Below the pieces are notes generated by a model. The model was not told where the DNA came from. It ran no database searches and worked only from the letters and a program-made list of their open reading frames with translations. This document shows positions 1 to 10,100 of a stretch of DNA of 64,000 nt, one piece after another. Made by a program: the position numbers and the translations under genes. The DNA comes from Rhodospirillales bacterium (GTDB lineage: Bacteria; Pseudomonadota; Alphaproteobacteria; Rhodospirillales; Magnetospirillaceae), in the NCBI GenBank assembly GCA_019455065.1, contig JACFNC010000004.1:124001-188000 (forward strand). The letters run 5' to 3'. Positions within the stretch are counted from its first letter, which is position 1. Each line of letters begins with the position of its first letter.

Positions 1-834
1 GACGGCGCGCTGATGCGCCGCGTACTGGCCGAATACCGTTGCGGCGCGGTCATGCATTTCGCCGGCTCGATCGTGGTCCCGGAGTCGGTCACCGACCCGC
101 TGTCCTACTATCGCAACAACACCTGCGCCAGCCGCAGCCTGATCGAGGCCTGCGTCGCGGCGGGCGTGAGCCGGTTCATCTTCTCGTCGACCGCAGCAGT
201 GTACGGCGAACCGGAGGCGGTGCCGGTGGCCGAAGAGGCGGCGTTGCGGCCCATCAGTCCCTATGGCACCTCGAAGCTCATGACCGAGTGGATGTTGCGT
301 GATGTGGCGGCGACCGGTGCGCTGCGCTATGTCGCCTTGCGCTATTTCAACGTGGCTGGCGCCGACGCGCTGGGGCGTAGCGGCCAGGCCAGCCCCAAGG
401 CGACCCATCTGATCAAGGTCGCGGCCGAGGCGGTGACCGGAAAGCGCGAGGCGGTGACGGTCTTCGGCGACGACTATCCCACGCCCGACGGAACGGGAAT
501 CCGAGACTACATCCACGTCTGCGACCTTGCCGAGGCGCACGTCCTGGCTCTGTCCTATTTGGAGAGGGGGGCGCCCAGCGACGTCATGAATTGCGGCTAC
601 GGGCACGGTTTTTCGGTCCGCCAGGTCTTGGACGCCATGATGGCCGTGGCCGATCGCCCGATCACCCTGCATATGGGGCCGCGGCGCGACGGCGATCCAG
701 CCGAGCTCGTGTCGAACCCGGCGAAGATTCGCCGCGTCCTCGCTTGGACACCACGGCGCGATGATCTGCGGGAAATCGTGGCCAGCGCGCTCGCTTGGGA
801 GCGACGTCTGCAAGACGCCCCCGGAGCCGCCTGA
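1..834 (+). CDS. galE: UDP-glucose 4-epimerase, C-terminal part (5' end outside window)
   Basis: Extended-SDR epimerase that interconverts UDP-glucose and UDP-galactose in the cytoplasm, supplying galactose units for envelope polysaccharide. The frame is open from base 1, so the N-terminal Rossmann glycine motif lies upstream. Visible are the HFAGSIVVPESV segment, the catalytic serine/threonine region FSSTAAVYGEP, the SPYGTSK motif with the YxxxK pair, LRYFNVAGAD, and the C-terminal DGTGIRDYIHVCDLAEAH signature. All of these are typical of GalE rather than of 4,6-dehydratases. The stop lies 50 bp before the heptose fusion gene on the same strand. Substrate choice between UDP-Glc and UDP-GlcNAc cannot be decided from what is visible. 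Confidence 0.93.
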   Translation, partial: DGALMRRVLAEYRCGAVMHFAGSIVVPESVTDPLSYYRNNTCASRSLIEACVAAGVSRFIFSSTAAVYGEPEAVPVAEEAALRPISPYGTSKLMTEWMLRDVAATGALRYVALRYFNVAGADALGRSGQASPKATHLIKVAAEAVTGKREAVTVFGDDYPTPDGTGIRDYIHVCDLAEAHVLALSYLERGAPSDVMNCGYGHGFSVRQVLDAMMAVADRPITLHMGPRRDGDPAELVSNPAKIRRVLAWTPRRDDLREIVASALAWERRLQDAPGAA

Positions 835-850
835 AACCGGCGGAAGAATT

Positions 851-880
851 TTGCGATCAGTGGCCGCTCTGCTATAGGGA
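851..880 (+). promoter_or_regulatory. possible sigma-70 promoter and RBS for the heptose fusion gene
   Basis: In the short gap after galE a TTGCGA hexamer (851-856) is followed about 16 bases later by a TATAGG-like hexamer. An AGGGAG Shine-Dalgarno lies just before the ATG at 885 and overlaps the putative -10 region. A transcript starting here would have almost no leader, so the RBS is better supported than the promoter. Read-through from galE is an equally good explanation. Confidence 0.3.
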
Positions 881-884
881 GCGC

Positions 885-2069
885 ATGGCCTCAACGTCCG
901 CCCGCCGTTTCGTTCTCGTCGACCGCGATGGCACCATCAACGTCGAGCGCCACTACCTGTCCGATCCCGACCGCCTGGAACTGTTGCCCAACGCCGCCGC
1001 CGGGCTGCGGCGCATGGCGGACATGGGCCTCGGCATTGTGGTGATCACGAACCAGTCCGGATTGGCGCGGGGTTATTTCGACGAGGCGGCGCTCACGGCG
1101 GTTCACGGCCGCCTGGAGGCGGTGCTGGCGACCAAAGGGGTCAGGGTCGACGCCATCCTCCATTGCCCGCACGGCCCCGACGACGGCTGCGCCTGCCGCA
1201 AGCCGGCGCCCGGCCTCGCCGAGGAGGCGGCACGGAGGTTCGGCTTCGACCCGGGCGCCTGTTTCGTCGTCGGCGACAAGGCGGCCGATGTCGAGATGGG
1301 TCGGCGCTTGGGGGCCGTCACCATTCTCACCACCACCGGCTACGGCCGCGACGATTGGCAAGGGCGCCGGGCGTGGCCGGATTTCGTGGTGCCCGATTTG
1401 CTGGCGGCGGCCGATATGATCGAGGGCTTCATGAAGGAACGACCGGAAACGCCTTCGGGTCTGGGCGGCGACGCGACGGAGCGCGTGCGCCGCCATCTGC
1501 TGGGCAGCATCGAAACCAAGCGCCGGCTTCTCGACGAATGCGAGCCGGCCATTCTGGCCGCTGCCGCATTGGTCACCGAGGCGCTTCGCGCCGGCGGCAA
1601 GCTCATGATCTGCGGCAACGGCGGCAGCGCCGCCGACAGTCAGCACATCGCCGCCGAATTCGTGAGCACGTTGGACCACGCCTTCCCGCGCCCCGCGCTG
1701 CCGGCGATCGCGCTCACCACCGACACCTCGCTGCTCACCGCCAATGCCAACGATTTCGGATTCGAAGGCGTGTTCGAACGCCAGGTCCAGGCGCTGGGCC
1801 GCCCGGGCGACGTGTTGATGGGCATCAGCACCAGCGGCGAATCGGCGAACGTCGTGCGTGCGATGGCATGCGCCCGCGACCGCGGCATCGCCACGTTGGC
1901 GCTGACCGGCGGCGCTGGCGGCAGGCTCGTCGGCCTGGCGGACGTGTCGGTGGTCGTTCCCAGCCGCAGCGTGCAGCACATCCAGGAGGCCCACATCGCC
2001 ATCGGGCATCTGATCTGCGAGTTGGCCGAACGAAGCCTGTTCCCGGCCGGGTCCGCGTCCGGGGGTGGG

Positions 2070-2090
<21 letters not shown>
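885..2090 (+). CDS. gmhB-gmhA: fused D,D-heptose-1,7-bisphosphate phosphatase / sedoheptulose-7-phosphate isomerase
   Basis: A 401-residue bifunctional protein for ADP-heptose (LPS core or S-layer heptose) synthesis. Residues 1 to about 185 are a HAD phosphatase of the GmhB type: LVDRDGTIN has the nucleophile D13 and D15, TNQSG is motif II, and the cysteine/histidine zinc loop CPHGPDDGCACRKP is diagnostic of GmhB. Residues about 200-385 are a SIS-fold GmhA isomerase with CGNGGSAADSQHIAAEF and ISTSGESANV. The ATG at 885 is preceded by AGGGAG, and the frame upstream of it shows no family similarity. GmhA acts before, and GmhB after, the HldE kinase, so the fusion joins non-consecutive steps; no kinase gene is in the window. 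The 3' end overlaps the convergent dehydrogenase by 21 bp. Confidence 0.93.
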
Positions 2091-3350
<1,260 letters not shown>

Positions 3351-3744
3351 GGCTTCCTCGATCCAGCCAGCCTCCGAATGAGGTTCGTCTAATCGAGGGA
3401 GAGGTGAAAGTCAACGAGCCTCCCAACCGCTCGGTCTGAACTTTCCGGAGAAAGGAGGGTCGCAACCTTTTCCGCAGAATACACCTAAGCTGTATGCCAA
3501 ATGAAATGTCATGCCGATGAATAGATGGATCAACAAAAGAAAGACGAACCTATCCCTTTGGGGCAATGAACTTGTCAGTCGGCGAGCCACATAAATGGCG
3601 CTACCGCAGCGCCGGGGGATATGCTAGTCCGATCGGGTTGGCTTCGCGGTGAAACTAGTTCGCCTGGGCGCGTGAATTCTTGGCGACGCTAAGTCTGGAT
3701 CGCCGGTGTTTCTTGCGGCCGGGCCTCGGGGAGACGAAGGCCAA
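3351..3744. other. divergent intergenic region between dehydrogenase and tyrosine kinase genes
   Basis: About 390 bp with no recognisable gene and visibly lower GC around 3470-3600. It must carry the promoters of both flanking genes. A GC-rich stem-loop (GGCGCT/AGCGCC arms at 3597-3602 and 3608-3613) lies in the kinase-proximal half; it has no T-run, so it is more likely a leader structure or protein site than a terminator. No convincing -35/-10 pair was chosen. Confidence 0.5.
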
Positions 3745-5958
3745 ATGCGGGTGGTGGCGAGCGAGCGAGTGGATGCGTCTTCGGGGCAGAACCTGTCCCT
3801 GCTGTGGCAACGCAAGTGGTTCATCGCCGCGGTTGTCCTGGGCGCGACAATCTTCAGCGGCGTTCTGCTGTCCCTCGTCACGCCCGTCTACACGGCGGAG
3901 GCCCTGGTCGCCCTCAATACCCGACCGGGCCAGATCGTACAGACCGGGCTCTCCACGCCGCCTTCTCCCCCGACCGCGGCCACGGTGCAGACGGAGATGG
4001 ACATCCTGCGCTCGCGCGAGCTTGCGGCGCAGGTCGTCGACGAATTGGGCCTGCGGGAGGACCCGGAGTTCAATGTTTCCTTGCGCGAGCAGGGGTGGCT
4101 GTCGCGTCAGGGGGAGCGCGTCGGTGTTTGGATACTCGGCGCCTGGGAGTCGGCCGCCGCCCAGTTGGGGTTTCAATGGGGAACGCCGGCCGAGCCGGGA
4201 GCACGGGGGGACCGCGAACTTGGCCGCACGATAGAGCGGGTCATGGACCGCCTGGACGTAGGCACCGACGCGGAATCTCTCGTCATCCGGGTCAAGTTCG
4301 CGGCTGAAAGCCCGCGCAAGGCGGCGAACGTCGCCAATGCCTTTGCCGACATCTACGTGCGCAATCAAATTCGCAACAAGTTCGAGGAAGTGGAACGGGC
4401 CACGGGGTGGATCGTCCAGCAGATCGCCGCCTTGCGCGGCGAGTTGGCCGAGGACGCGGACACGCTGGCCGCCTTCCGCGAAAAGAACCAACTCGCGCCC
4501 AACAATGACCCCAGCCTGCTGGCCGCCCAGGAACTGGTGGCGCTGACGGCGCAGATATCGATGGTCGAGAAGGAACGGGTGGACGCCGAGAGCGCGCTGG
4601 CCGAGACGCGCCGTCTGTTGGCGCGCGGCGCGGGCGGGGCGATGGACCTCATCGGCACGTCTCCCGTGCTCCAGGTGCTGCGGGCCAAGGAGGCCGACGT
4701 GCGCGCCCAGATCGCCGACCTGTCGACCCGCTACAAGGAGGCGCATCCCAGGCTTGCCGCCCTCCGCGAGCAGCTGACGGCCCTGCAGGCCGAGATGGAT
4801 GCCGAGGTGGCGCAAGGAGTTCAGGCGCTCACGGCGCGCGTCGCCCAGGCGCGGTCGCGCGAGCAGGCGCTGCGCGCCCGCATGCGCGAGGTCACTCAGG
4901 CGGCCAGCGCCACCAACCGCACCTTCACCGAGGTGCGGTTGCGGGAGCGTGACATCGAAGCGAAGAACGCCCTGCTGTCGTCGTTCCTCGCGCGCTACAA
5001 CGAGATCGCCAACCGGATGGAGATCGAGAAGCCGGATGCCCGCATCGCGTCGCTGGCCGTGCCGCCGGTCGAGCCGTCGCACCCCAAGCCGCTCCTGTTC
5101 CTGGGCATCGCCTTCACGGGATCCCTGGGGCTCGGCATGTCGTTGGTCCTGCTGCTCGAACGCTTCCGCGCCGGGTTCCTGAACACCCGCCAGGTGAAGG
5201 AGGAACTGGGGTTGCCGACGGTCGGGATCGTCCCGGTGATGCGCGGTCTGCCGCGGCAGGGGGGGCTTGCCGACCATGTGCTACAGAAGCCACGCTCGGT
5301 GTACAGCGAAGCCATCAGGTCGGCGCAGCTGTCGGTCCTCAACGCGGCGGTGCAGAGCGGCAGCCGGCGCATTCTGGTGACCTCGTCGGTCCCTGGCGAA
5401 GGCAAGACGGCCTTCGCGATCTCGCTGGCGCGGTCGCTCGCCAACAACGGCTACCGGACTTTGCTGGTGGACTTCGACTTCCGGCGGCCGTCGGTGGCGC
5501 GCCGCCTGGGCCTGCCGCCCGAGCCCGGGCTCGCAGACTTCCTGCGCCAGGAGGCGCCCATCGAGGACGTGATCCGCGTCGACGAGGCGACGGGTCTGAA
5601 CGTCGCGCCGGCCGGCGCGCGCGCCAACCAGGACCCGTTGCGCCTGCTCAACAGCCATCTCATGTCGTCATCGCTGAATGCCTTCATGGAGGGTTACGAG
5701 GTGGTGATCGTCGACAGCCCACCCACAATGGTGGCGTCGGACTCCGCCCTTCTCGCGCGGGGCTGCGATGCGGCCCTCTACGTTGTCGAATGGGACAAGA
5801 CCCCGCGACATGCGGTGCTGGCAGGTGTGGAATACCTGCAATCGATGGGCGGTAAAGTGGCCGGCGTGATCCTGTCCAAGGTCAATTTCAATAAGCAAAA
5901 GCAACACACCGACTACGTCGATTTCTGCTTCCGCTACGAAGACTACTACACGAAGTGA
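3745..5958 (+). CDS. polysaccharide co-polymerase with bacterial tyrosine kinase domain (Wzc/GumC/ExoP-like)
   Basis: Inner-membrane PCP-2a protein, 737 residues, that controls chain length and export of a Wzy-type polysaccharide. A first membrane segment lies near residues 20-45 and is followed by a Wzz domain and a long coiled periplasmic region rich in charged heptads. A PxxP-type segment (PVEPSHPKP) leads into the second membrane helix. The C-terminal BY-kinase has Walker A SVPGEGKTAFA, Walker A' LLVDFDFRRP and Walker B VVIVDSPP. The last residues are tyrosine-rich (YVDFCFRYEDYYTK), the usual autophosphorylation cluster. The ATG at 3745 has GGGAG/AAGG upstream; an in-frame GTG at 3706 is a weaker alternative. 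Its stop codon overlaps the GTG of the GH10 gene, so the two are translationally coupled. Wzx/Wzy partners are not in the window. Confidence 0.93.
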   Translation: MRVVASERVDASSGQNLSLLWQRKWFIAAVVLGATIFSGVLLSLVTPVYTAEALVALNTRPGQIVQTGLSTPPSPPTAATVQTEMDILRSRELAAQVVDELGLREDPEFNVSLREQGWLSRQGERVGVWILGAWESAAAQLGFQWGTPAEPGARGDRELGRTIERVMDRLDVGTDAESLVIRVKFAAESPRKAANVANAFADIYVRNQIRNKFEEVERATGWIVQQIAALRGELAEDADTLAAFREKNQLAPNNDPSLLAAQELVALTAQISMVEKERVDAESALAETRRLLARGAGGAMDLIGTSPVLQVLRAKEADVRAQIADLSTRYKEAHPRLAALREQLTALQAEMDAEVAQGVQALTARVAQARSREQALRARMREVTQAASATNRTFTEVRLRERDIEAKNALLSSFLARYNEIANRMEIEKPDARIASLAVPPVEPSHPKPLLFLGIAFTGSLGLGMSLVLLLERFRAGFLNTRQVKEELGLPTVGIVPVMRGLPRQGGLADHVLQKPRSVYSEAIRSAQLSVLNAAVQSGSRRILVTSSVPGEGKTAFAISLARSLANNGYRTLLVDFDFRRPSVARRLGLPPEPGLADFLRQEAPIEDVIRVDEATGLNVAPAGARANQDPLRLLNSHLMSSSLNAFMEGYEVVIVDSPPTMVASDSALLARGCDAALYVVEWDKTPRHAVLAGVEYLQSMGGKVAGVILSKVNFNKQKQHTDYVDFCFRYEDYYTK

Positions 5959-7088
5959 CGACAACAAGGGTGACGGGGCCACGCCAGCCGGAGCATGCCA
6001 AGGTGACCCGGCGCCAAGTCCTTGCGGCCGGCGCAGCGGCGGCGACCTGGTTGGTATCGGGCGGCCCTGCGGGGGCGGGGGCCTGTACCGGCGTATGCAC
6101 CACGGAGGCGGATGCCGGCACGCTGCGCGCCGCCGCGTGCCGGCGCGGCCGGGCTTTCGGCAGCGGGGTCGCCACCGGCGAGTTGGCGAACCCGGAGTAC
6201 GCCGATCTCGTAGCCCGCCAATGCGCGGTCGTGGTCCCCACCTGGGAGATGAAGTGGGGGCAGGTGCACAAGGCGCCGGATGTCTTCGATTTCGGTAGCT
6301 GCGACCGCCTTGTCGCGTTTGCCAGGGTCAACGGCCTCGGGGTGCGGGGCCATACCCTGGTCTGGCACCGCAACCACCCGGAATGGCTGCCGGCGCGTCT
6401 TGCCGGCGGCGGCTGGCGTGACATCCTCGCGAGCCACGTCGCCACCCTGTGCGGGCGTTACCGCCATGCGGTGTGCTCGTGGGACGTCGTCAACGAGGCG
6501 GTGGAGCCGGAGGACGGGCGGAGCGACGGACTGCGCGACTCGTTCTGGCTCAAGGCCGCGGGGTTCGGCTATCTGCGGACCGCCTATGAACTGGCCGCCG
6601 AGTACGCGCCCGAGGCGGAACTGGTCTACAACGACTACGGCTGCGAAGGGGACGCACGGTGGAACCATCGCCGGCGGTCTGCGGTGCTTCATTTGCTTGA
6701 GCGGTTGAAGAAAGCGGGTGTCCGCGTGGACGCCCTGGGCATGCAGTCGCATCTTCGCGTGGGCGACGCCTTTTCGACCCGCAGCCTTGGGCGGTTCCTG
6801 GCCGATCTCGCCGATCTTGGCGTCAAGCCGATCGTGACCGAGCTGGAGGTGCGCGGCGACCGAATTCGGGGCGTGCATGACAAGGATCGGGCGGTTGCGG
6901 CCCTGTACCGGGACTATCTCGAAACGGTTTTGACCCGCTCGAATTGCGACTCGGTCGTCACCTGGGGGTTGAGCGATCGCCATTCGTGGCGCCTGGACGA
7001 GGACCCCACCGACCGGCCGCTGCCCTTCGATTCGACCCTGCGCGCCAAGCCCGCCTACGAAGCGCTGCTTGCGGTGTTCGGGAAATAA
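5955..7088 (+). CDS. Tat-exported GH10 family endo-beta-glycanase (xylanase-like)
   Basis: Retaining glycoside hydrolase of family 10, 377 residues. The N-terminus has a Tat-type signal (TRRQVLAAGAAAA) and an alanine/glycine-rich cleavage region, so export of the folded enzyme is likely. GH10 landmarks are in order: TLVWHRNHPEW, SWDVVNEAVEP with acid/base E181, LVYNDYGCEG, GMQSHL, IVTELEVRG with nucleophile E296, and WGLSDRHSW. It starts with GTG inside the stop codon of the tyrosine kinase (5955-5958). No carbohydrate-binding module is present. In this setting I infer that it trims or processes the polymer exported by the upstream system rather than degrading plant xylan; the actual substrate is unknown. 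Confidence 0.92.
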   Translation: MTTTRVTGPRQPEHAKVTRRQVLAAGAAAATWLVSGGPAGAGACTGVCTTEADAGTLRAAACRRGRAFGSGVATGELANPEYADLVARQCAVVVPTWEMKWGQVHKAPDVFDFGSCDRLVAFARVNGLGVRGHTLVWHRNHPEWLPARLAGGGWRDILASHVATLCGRYRHAVCSWDVVNEAVEPEDGRSDGLRDSFWLKAAGFGYLRTAYELAAEYAPEAELVYNDYGCEGDARWNHRRRSAVLHLLERLKKAGVRVDALGMQSHLRVGDAFSTRSLGRFLADLADLGVKPIVTELEVRGDRIRGVHDKDRAVAALYRDYLETVLTRSNCDSVVTWGLSDRHSWRLDEDPTDRPLPFDSTLRAKPAYEALLAVFGK

Positions 7089-7092
7089 AAAA

Positions 7093-7116
7093 GGGGAGGG
7101 GCCGTCGCCCCTCCCC
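7093..7116 (-). terminator. rho-independent terminator of the large RTX gene
   Basis: A perfect 9-bp inverted repeat (GGGGAGGGG / CCCCTCCCC) with a 6-nt loop. On the minus strand it is followed at once by TTTTTTATTT, and it lies about 20 bp beyond the RTX gene stop codon. On the plus strand no T-run follows, so it serves the minus-strand gene. Confidence 0.88.
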
Positions 7117-7135
7117 GAGCCCGTTGAGGCTAGGT

Positions 7136-10100
7136 CTACAGCCAGTTGTGCATGGCGTCGGCCAACTCGGCGGGCTGGATGCCCTCGAGCGTGGCGACGA
7201 TCTCGCCCGCGCCCTTTCCGGTCGGATCCACCTTGACCACCGTGGCCTCACCCTGCGCGGCCAGCGAGACGTAATGGCTGACCTCGGGATCGGCCTCGAG
7301 CTGTGCCGCGGGCACCAGCCCACGCAGGTCGAGCAGGTCTTGGGCGGGGTCGAAATCGGTGACCACGACGCCCTTTTCCGCCATCGAGCGGATGGCGAAG
7401 ATGTCGTTCCCTTCGCCGCCGGTCATGGTGGTGGTTCCGATGCCGGCCACCAGGATGTCGTTGCCGCCCATTCCGGACAAGCTGTTGTCGCCGTAGCGGG
7501 CCGCCAGCAGATTGTCCACCTCGTTGCCGATGCCGGTCTGGTCGCCCCAGTTCTCGAGCCACAGGTTCTCGACGTTGGCCGGCAGGGTGTAGGTTGGCGC
7601 CCAGCTCGCCACCGTGTCGACGCCCTCGCCGGGCTTTTCGACGACCTGATCGGCCGTGGTGCTGACGATGTAGGTGTCGTCGCCCTTGCCGCCGCTCATG
7701 ACGTCGATGCCGCCCTTGCCGTTGACGAAGTCGTTGCCGTCAGTGCCTGTCAGGGTGTCGTTGGCGTTGTCTCCGCGGATCCAGTTCCCGATCGCACCGC
7801 TGAGCGGCAGGTCGAAGAACGTCGGAGCGGGGGTTTCCGCCGGCGGTTCGGCCGGAGGCGCGCTCGGCGCCCCCGCGAGACCGAAGTCCTCGGCCGCCAG
7901 CGAGCCGAGCTGGACGTTGAGCAGGGTCAACGACTGGCCGTCGCCGAGGTCGACGACGACGTTGGCACCGCTCTGCGACATCGCGGCCTGGAGGGCGGCG
8001 AAGTCCTGGAAGGCGAAGCCGGTGAGCTGGACCTTGTCGCCCTTGGCGAAGTCGGCCACCGTGTCGTTGCCCTCGCCCTTGGCGACGACGAAGGTGTCGT
8101 TGCCCGCGCCGCCGGCCAGCCAGTCGTTGCCGCCCTTGCCGTCGAGCACGTTATCGCCGGCGTTGCCGGTGATCTTGTTGGCGAGGCCGTTGCCGGTGCC
8201 CGACGAATTGCCGGTGCCTTCAAGCTTCAGGTTCTCGACGTTGTCGGCCAGGATATAGGCGCTGGTGTGGCTGACCACGGTGTCGACACCCTCGCCGGCC
8301 TTTTCGATCACCTTGTCGCCGGCCTGGCCGACGATATAGGTGTCGTCGCCCTTGCCGCCGCTCATGGTGTCGTCGCCCAGGCGGCCGCTGATCTGGTCGT
8401 TGCCGCTGGTGCCCGTCAGGACGTTGTTCTTGTCGTCCCCGGCGATCCAGTTGCTGGGGGCGGCGCTGTCGGCCGGGCCGGAGGGGGCCGGCTGGGCCGG
8501 AGCGGGATCGGTCGGGGCGGGTTCCGTCGGGGTCGGTTCCGTCGGGGCGGGTTCCGTCGGTGCGGGCTCGGTGGGAGCCGGCGGGGTGGGTGCGGCGCCG
8601 AGATCAAAATCCTCCGCCGTCAAGGCACCGAGTTGGACGTTGAGCAGGGTCAACGACTGGCCGCCGCCGAGGTCGACGACGACGTTGGCGCCGCTCTGCG
8701 ACATTGCGGCCTGGAGGGCGGCGAAGTTGGCGAAGGCGAAGCCGTTGAGCTGGACCTTGTCGCCCTTGGCGAAGTCGGCCACGGTGTCGTTGCCCTCGCC
8801 CTTGGCGACGACGAAGGTGTCGTTGCCCGCGCCGCCGGCCAGCCAGTCGTTGCCGCCCTTGCCGTCGAGCACGTTATCGCCGGCGTTGCCGGTGATCTTG
8901 TTGGCGAGGCCGTTGCCGGTGCCCGACGAATTGCCGGTGCCTTCAAGCTTCAGGTTCTCGACGTTGTCGGCCAGGATATAGGCGCTGGTGTGGCTGACCA
9001 CGGTGTCGACACCCTCGCCGGCCTTTTCGATCACCTTGTCGCCGGCCTGGCCGACGATATAGGTGTCGTCGCCCTTGCCGCCGCTCATGGTGTCGTCGCC
9101 CAGGCGGCCGCTGATCTGGTCGTTGCCGCTGGTGCCGGTCAGGACGTCGTTGCCGTCGGTTCCGGCGATCCAGTTGCTGGGGGCGGCGCTGTCGGCCGGG
9201 CCGGAGGGGGCCGGATCGGTCGGTGCCGGATCGGTCGGTGCCGGATCGGTCGGTGTCGGATCGGTCGGGGCGGGCTCGGTCGGGGCCGGTTCGGTGGGCG
9301 CCGGCTCCACCGGGGTGGGATCAACGCTGATCGCGCCGTCGTAGCTCAGGCCGACTTCGGCGGCCTTCACGAAGTCGCCCACGGGCGGCATGCCGACCGT
9401 CACCTTGCCGTCATAGGGCAGCCCGGGCCAAGTGATGTCGTCACCCGAACGCACCGCCCCGATGCTGCCCAGTCCCGCCTTCGGCCACACCGAGGAGTTT
9501 TCCGCGCTCTGGCCGGAGCGTTCCGTGGTGTAGACGTTCTTGAGCGAGATCGGGAACGGCTTCTCGTTGGCGTTGTCGAGGAACCAATACTGGTAGGTGG
9601 TGGAGTCACCGCCCGGGATGTAGCGCATGTTCACGTTCTCGAGGGTCGCCGACTTGGTCGGCGCCTGCGGTGCGATGAACAGGCCCTGGTAGTTGGTCGA
9701 GCCGGTCACGTTGTACATGCGGATGTCGCCCACCGGGCCGTGCGTCTGGAACACGTCGCCGTGGGTGCCGCTGCGGGTGCCGTTGACGTTCTCGATCAGC
9801 GAGTTCTGGATGGTGACCGTCGGAGATTTCCCGGAGGCGCCATACACTGCGATGCCGTCCTGCGCGACGTTCTTGTTGTTGATGTGCACGCCCTCGACAT
9901 GGACGCTGCCGTGCAGGTTGGTGAAGTACAAGGTGGCCGTGGCCTTGCTGGCCGGCACGTATTCGCCGCCCACCAGGACGATGTTGTTGCCGCCGCTGGT
10001 CTGCAAGCGGTGGGCGGTGCGCACGCTATCGGAGGCGATGAACAGAACGTCCTCGTCCGGGCGGAACTCCCAATAGGTCTGCGAGCCGGTCTTGTTGAGG

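Noticed and set aside
3706-3744. GTG at 3706 as the start of the tyrosine kinase
   Set aside because: The extra 13 residues are unlike the family and there is no SD before 3706, while the ATG at 3745 has GGGAG/AAGG upstream.
8490-9330. Closely spaced short DNA repeats resembling a CRISPR array
   Set aside because: The repeats are in-phase codon repeats of proline/threonine linkers and RTX nonapeptides within a gene; there are no unique spacers and no cas genes.
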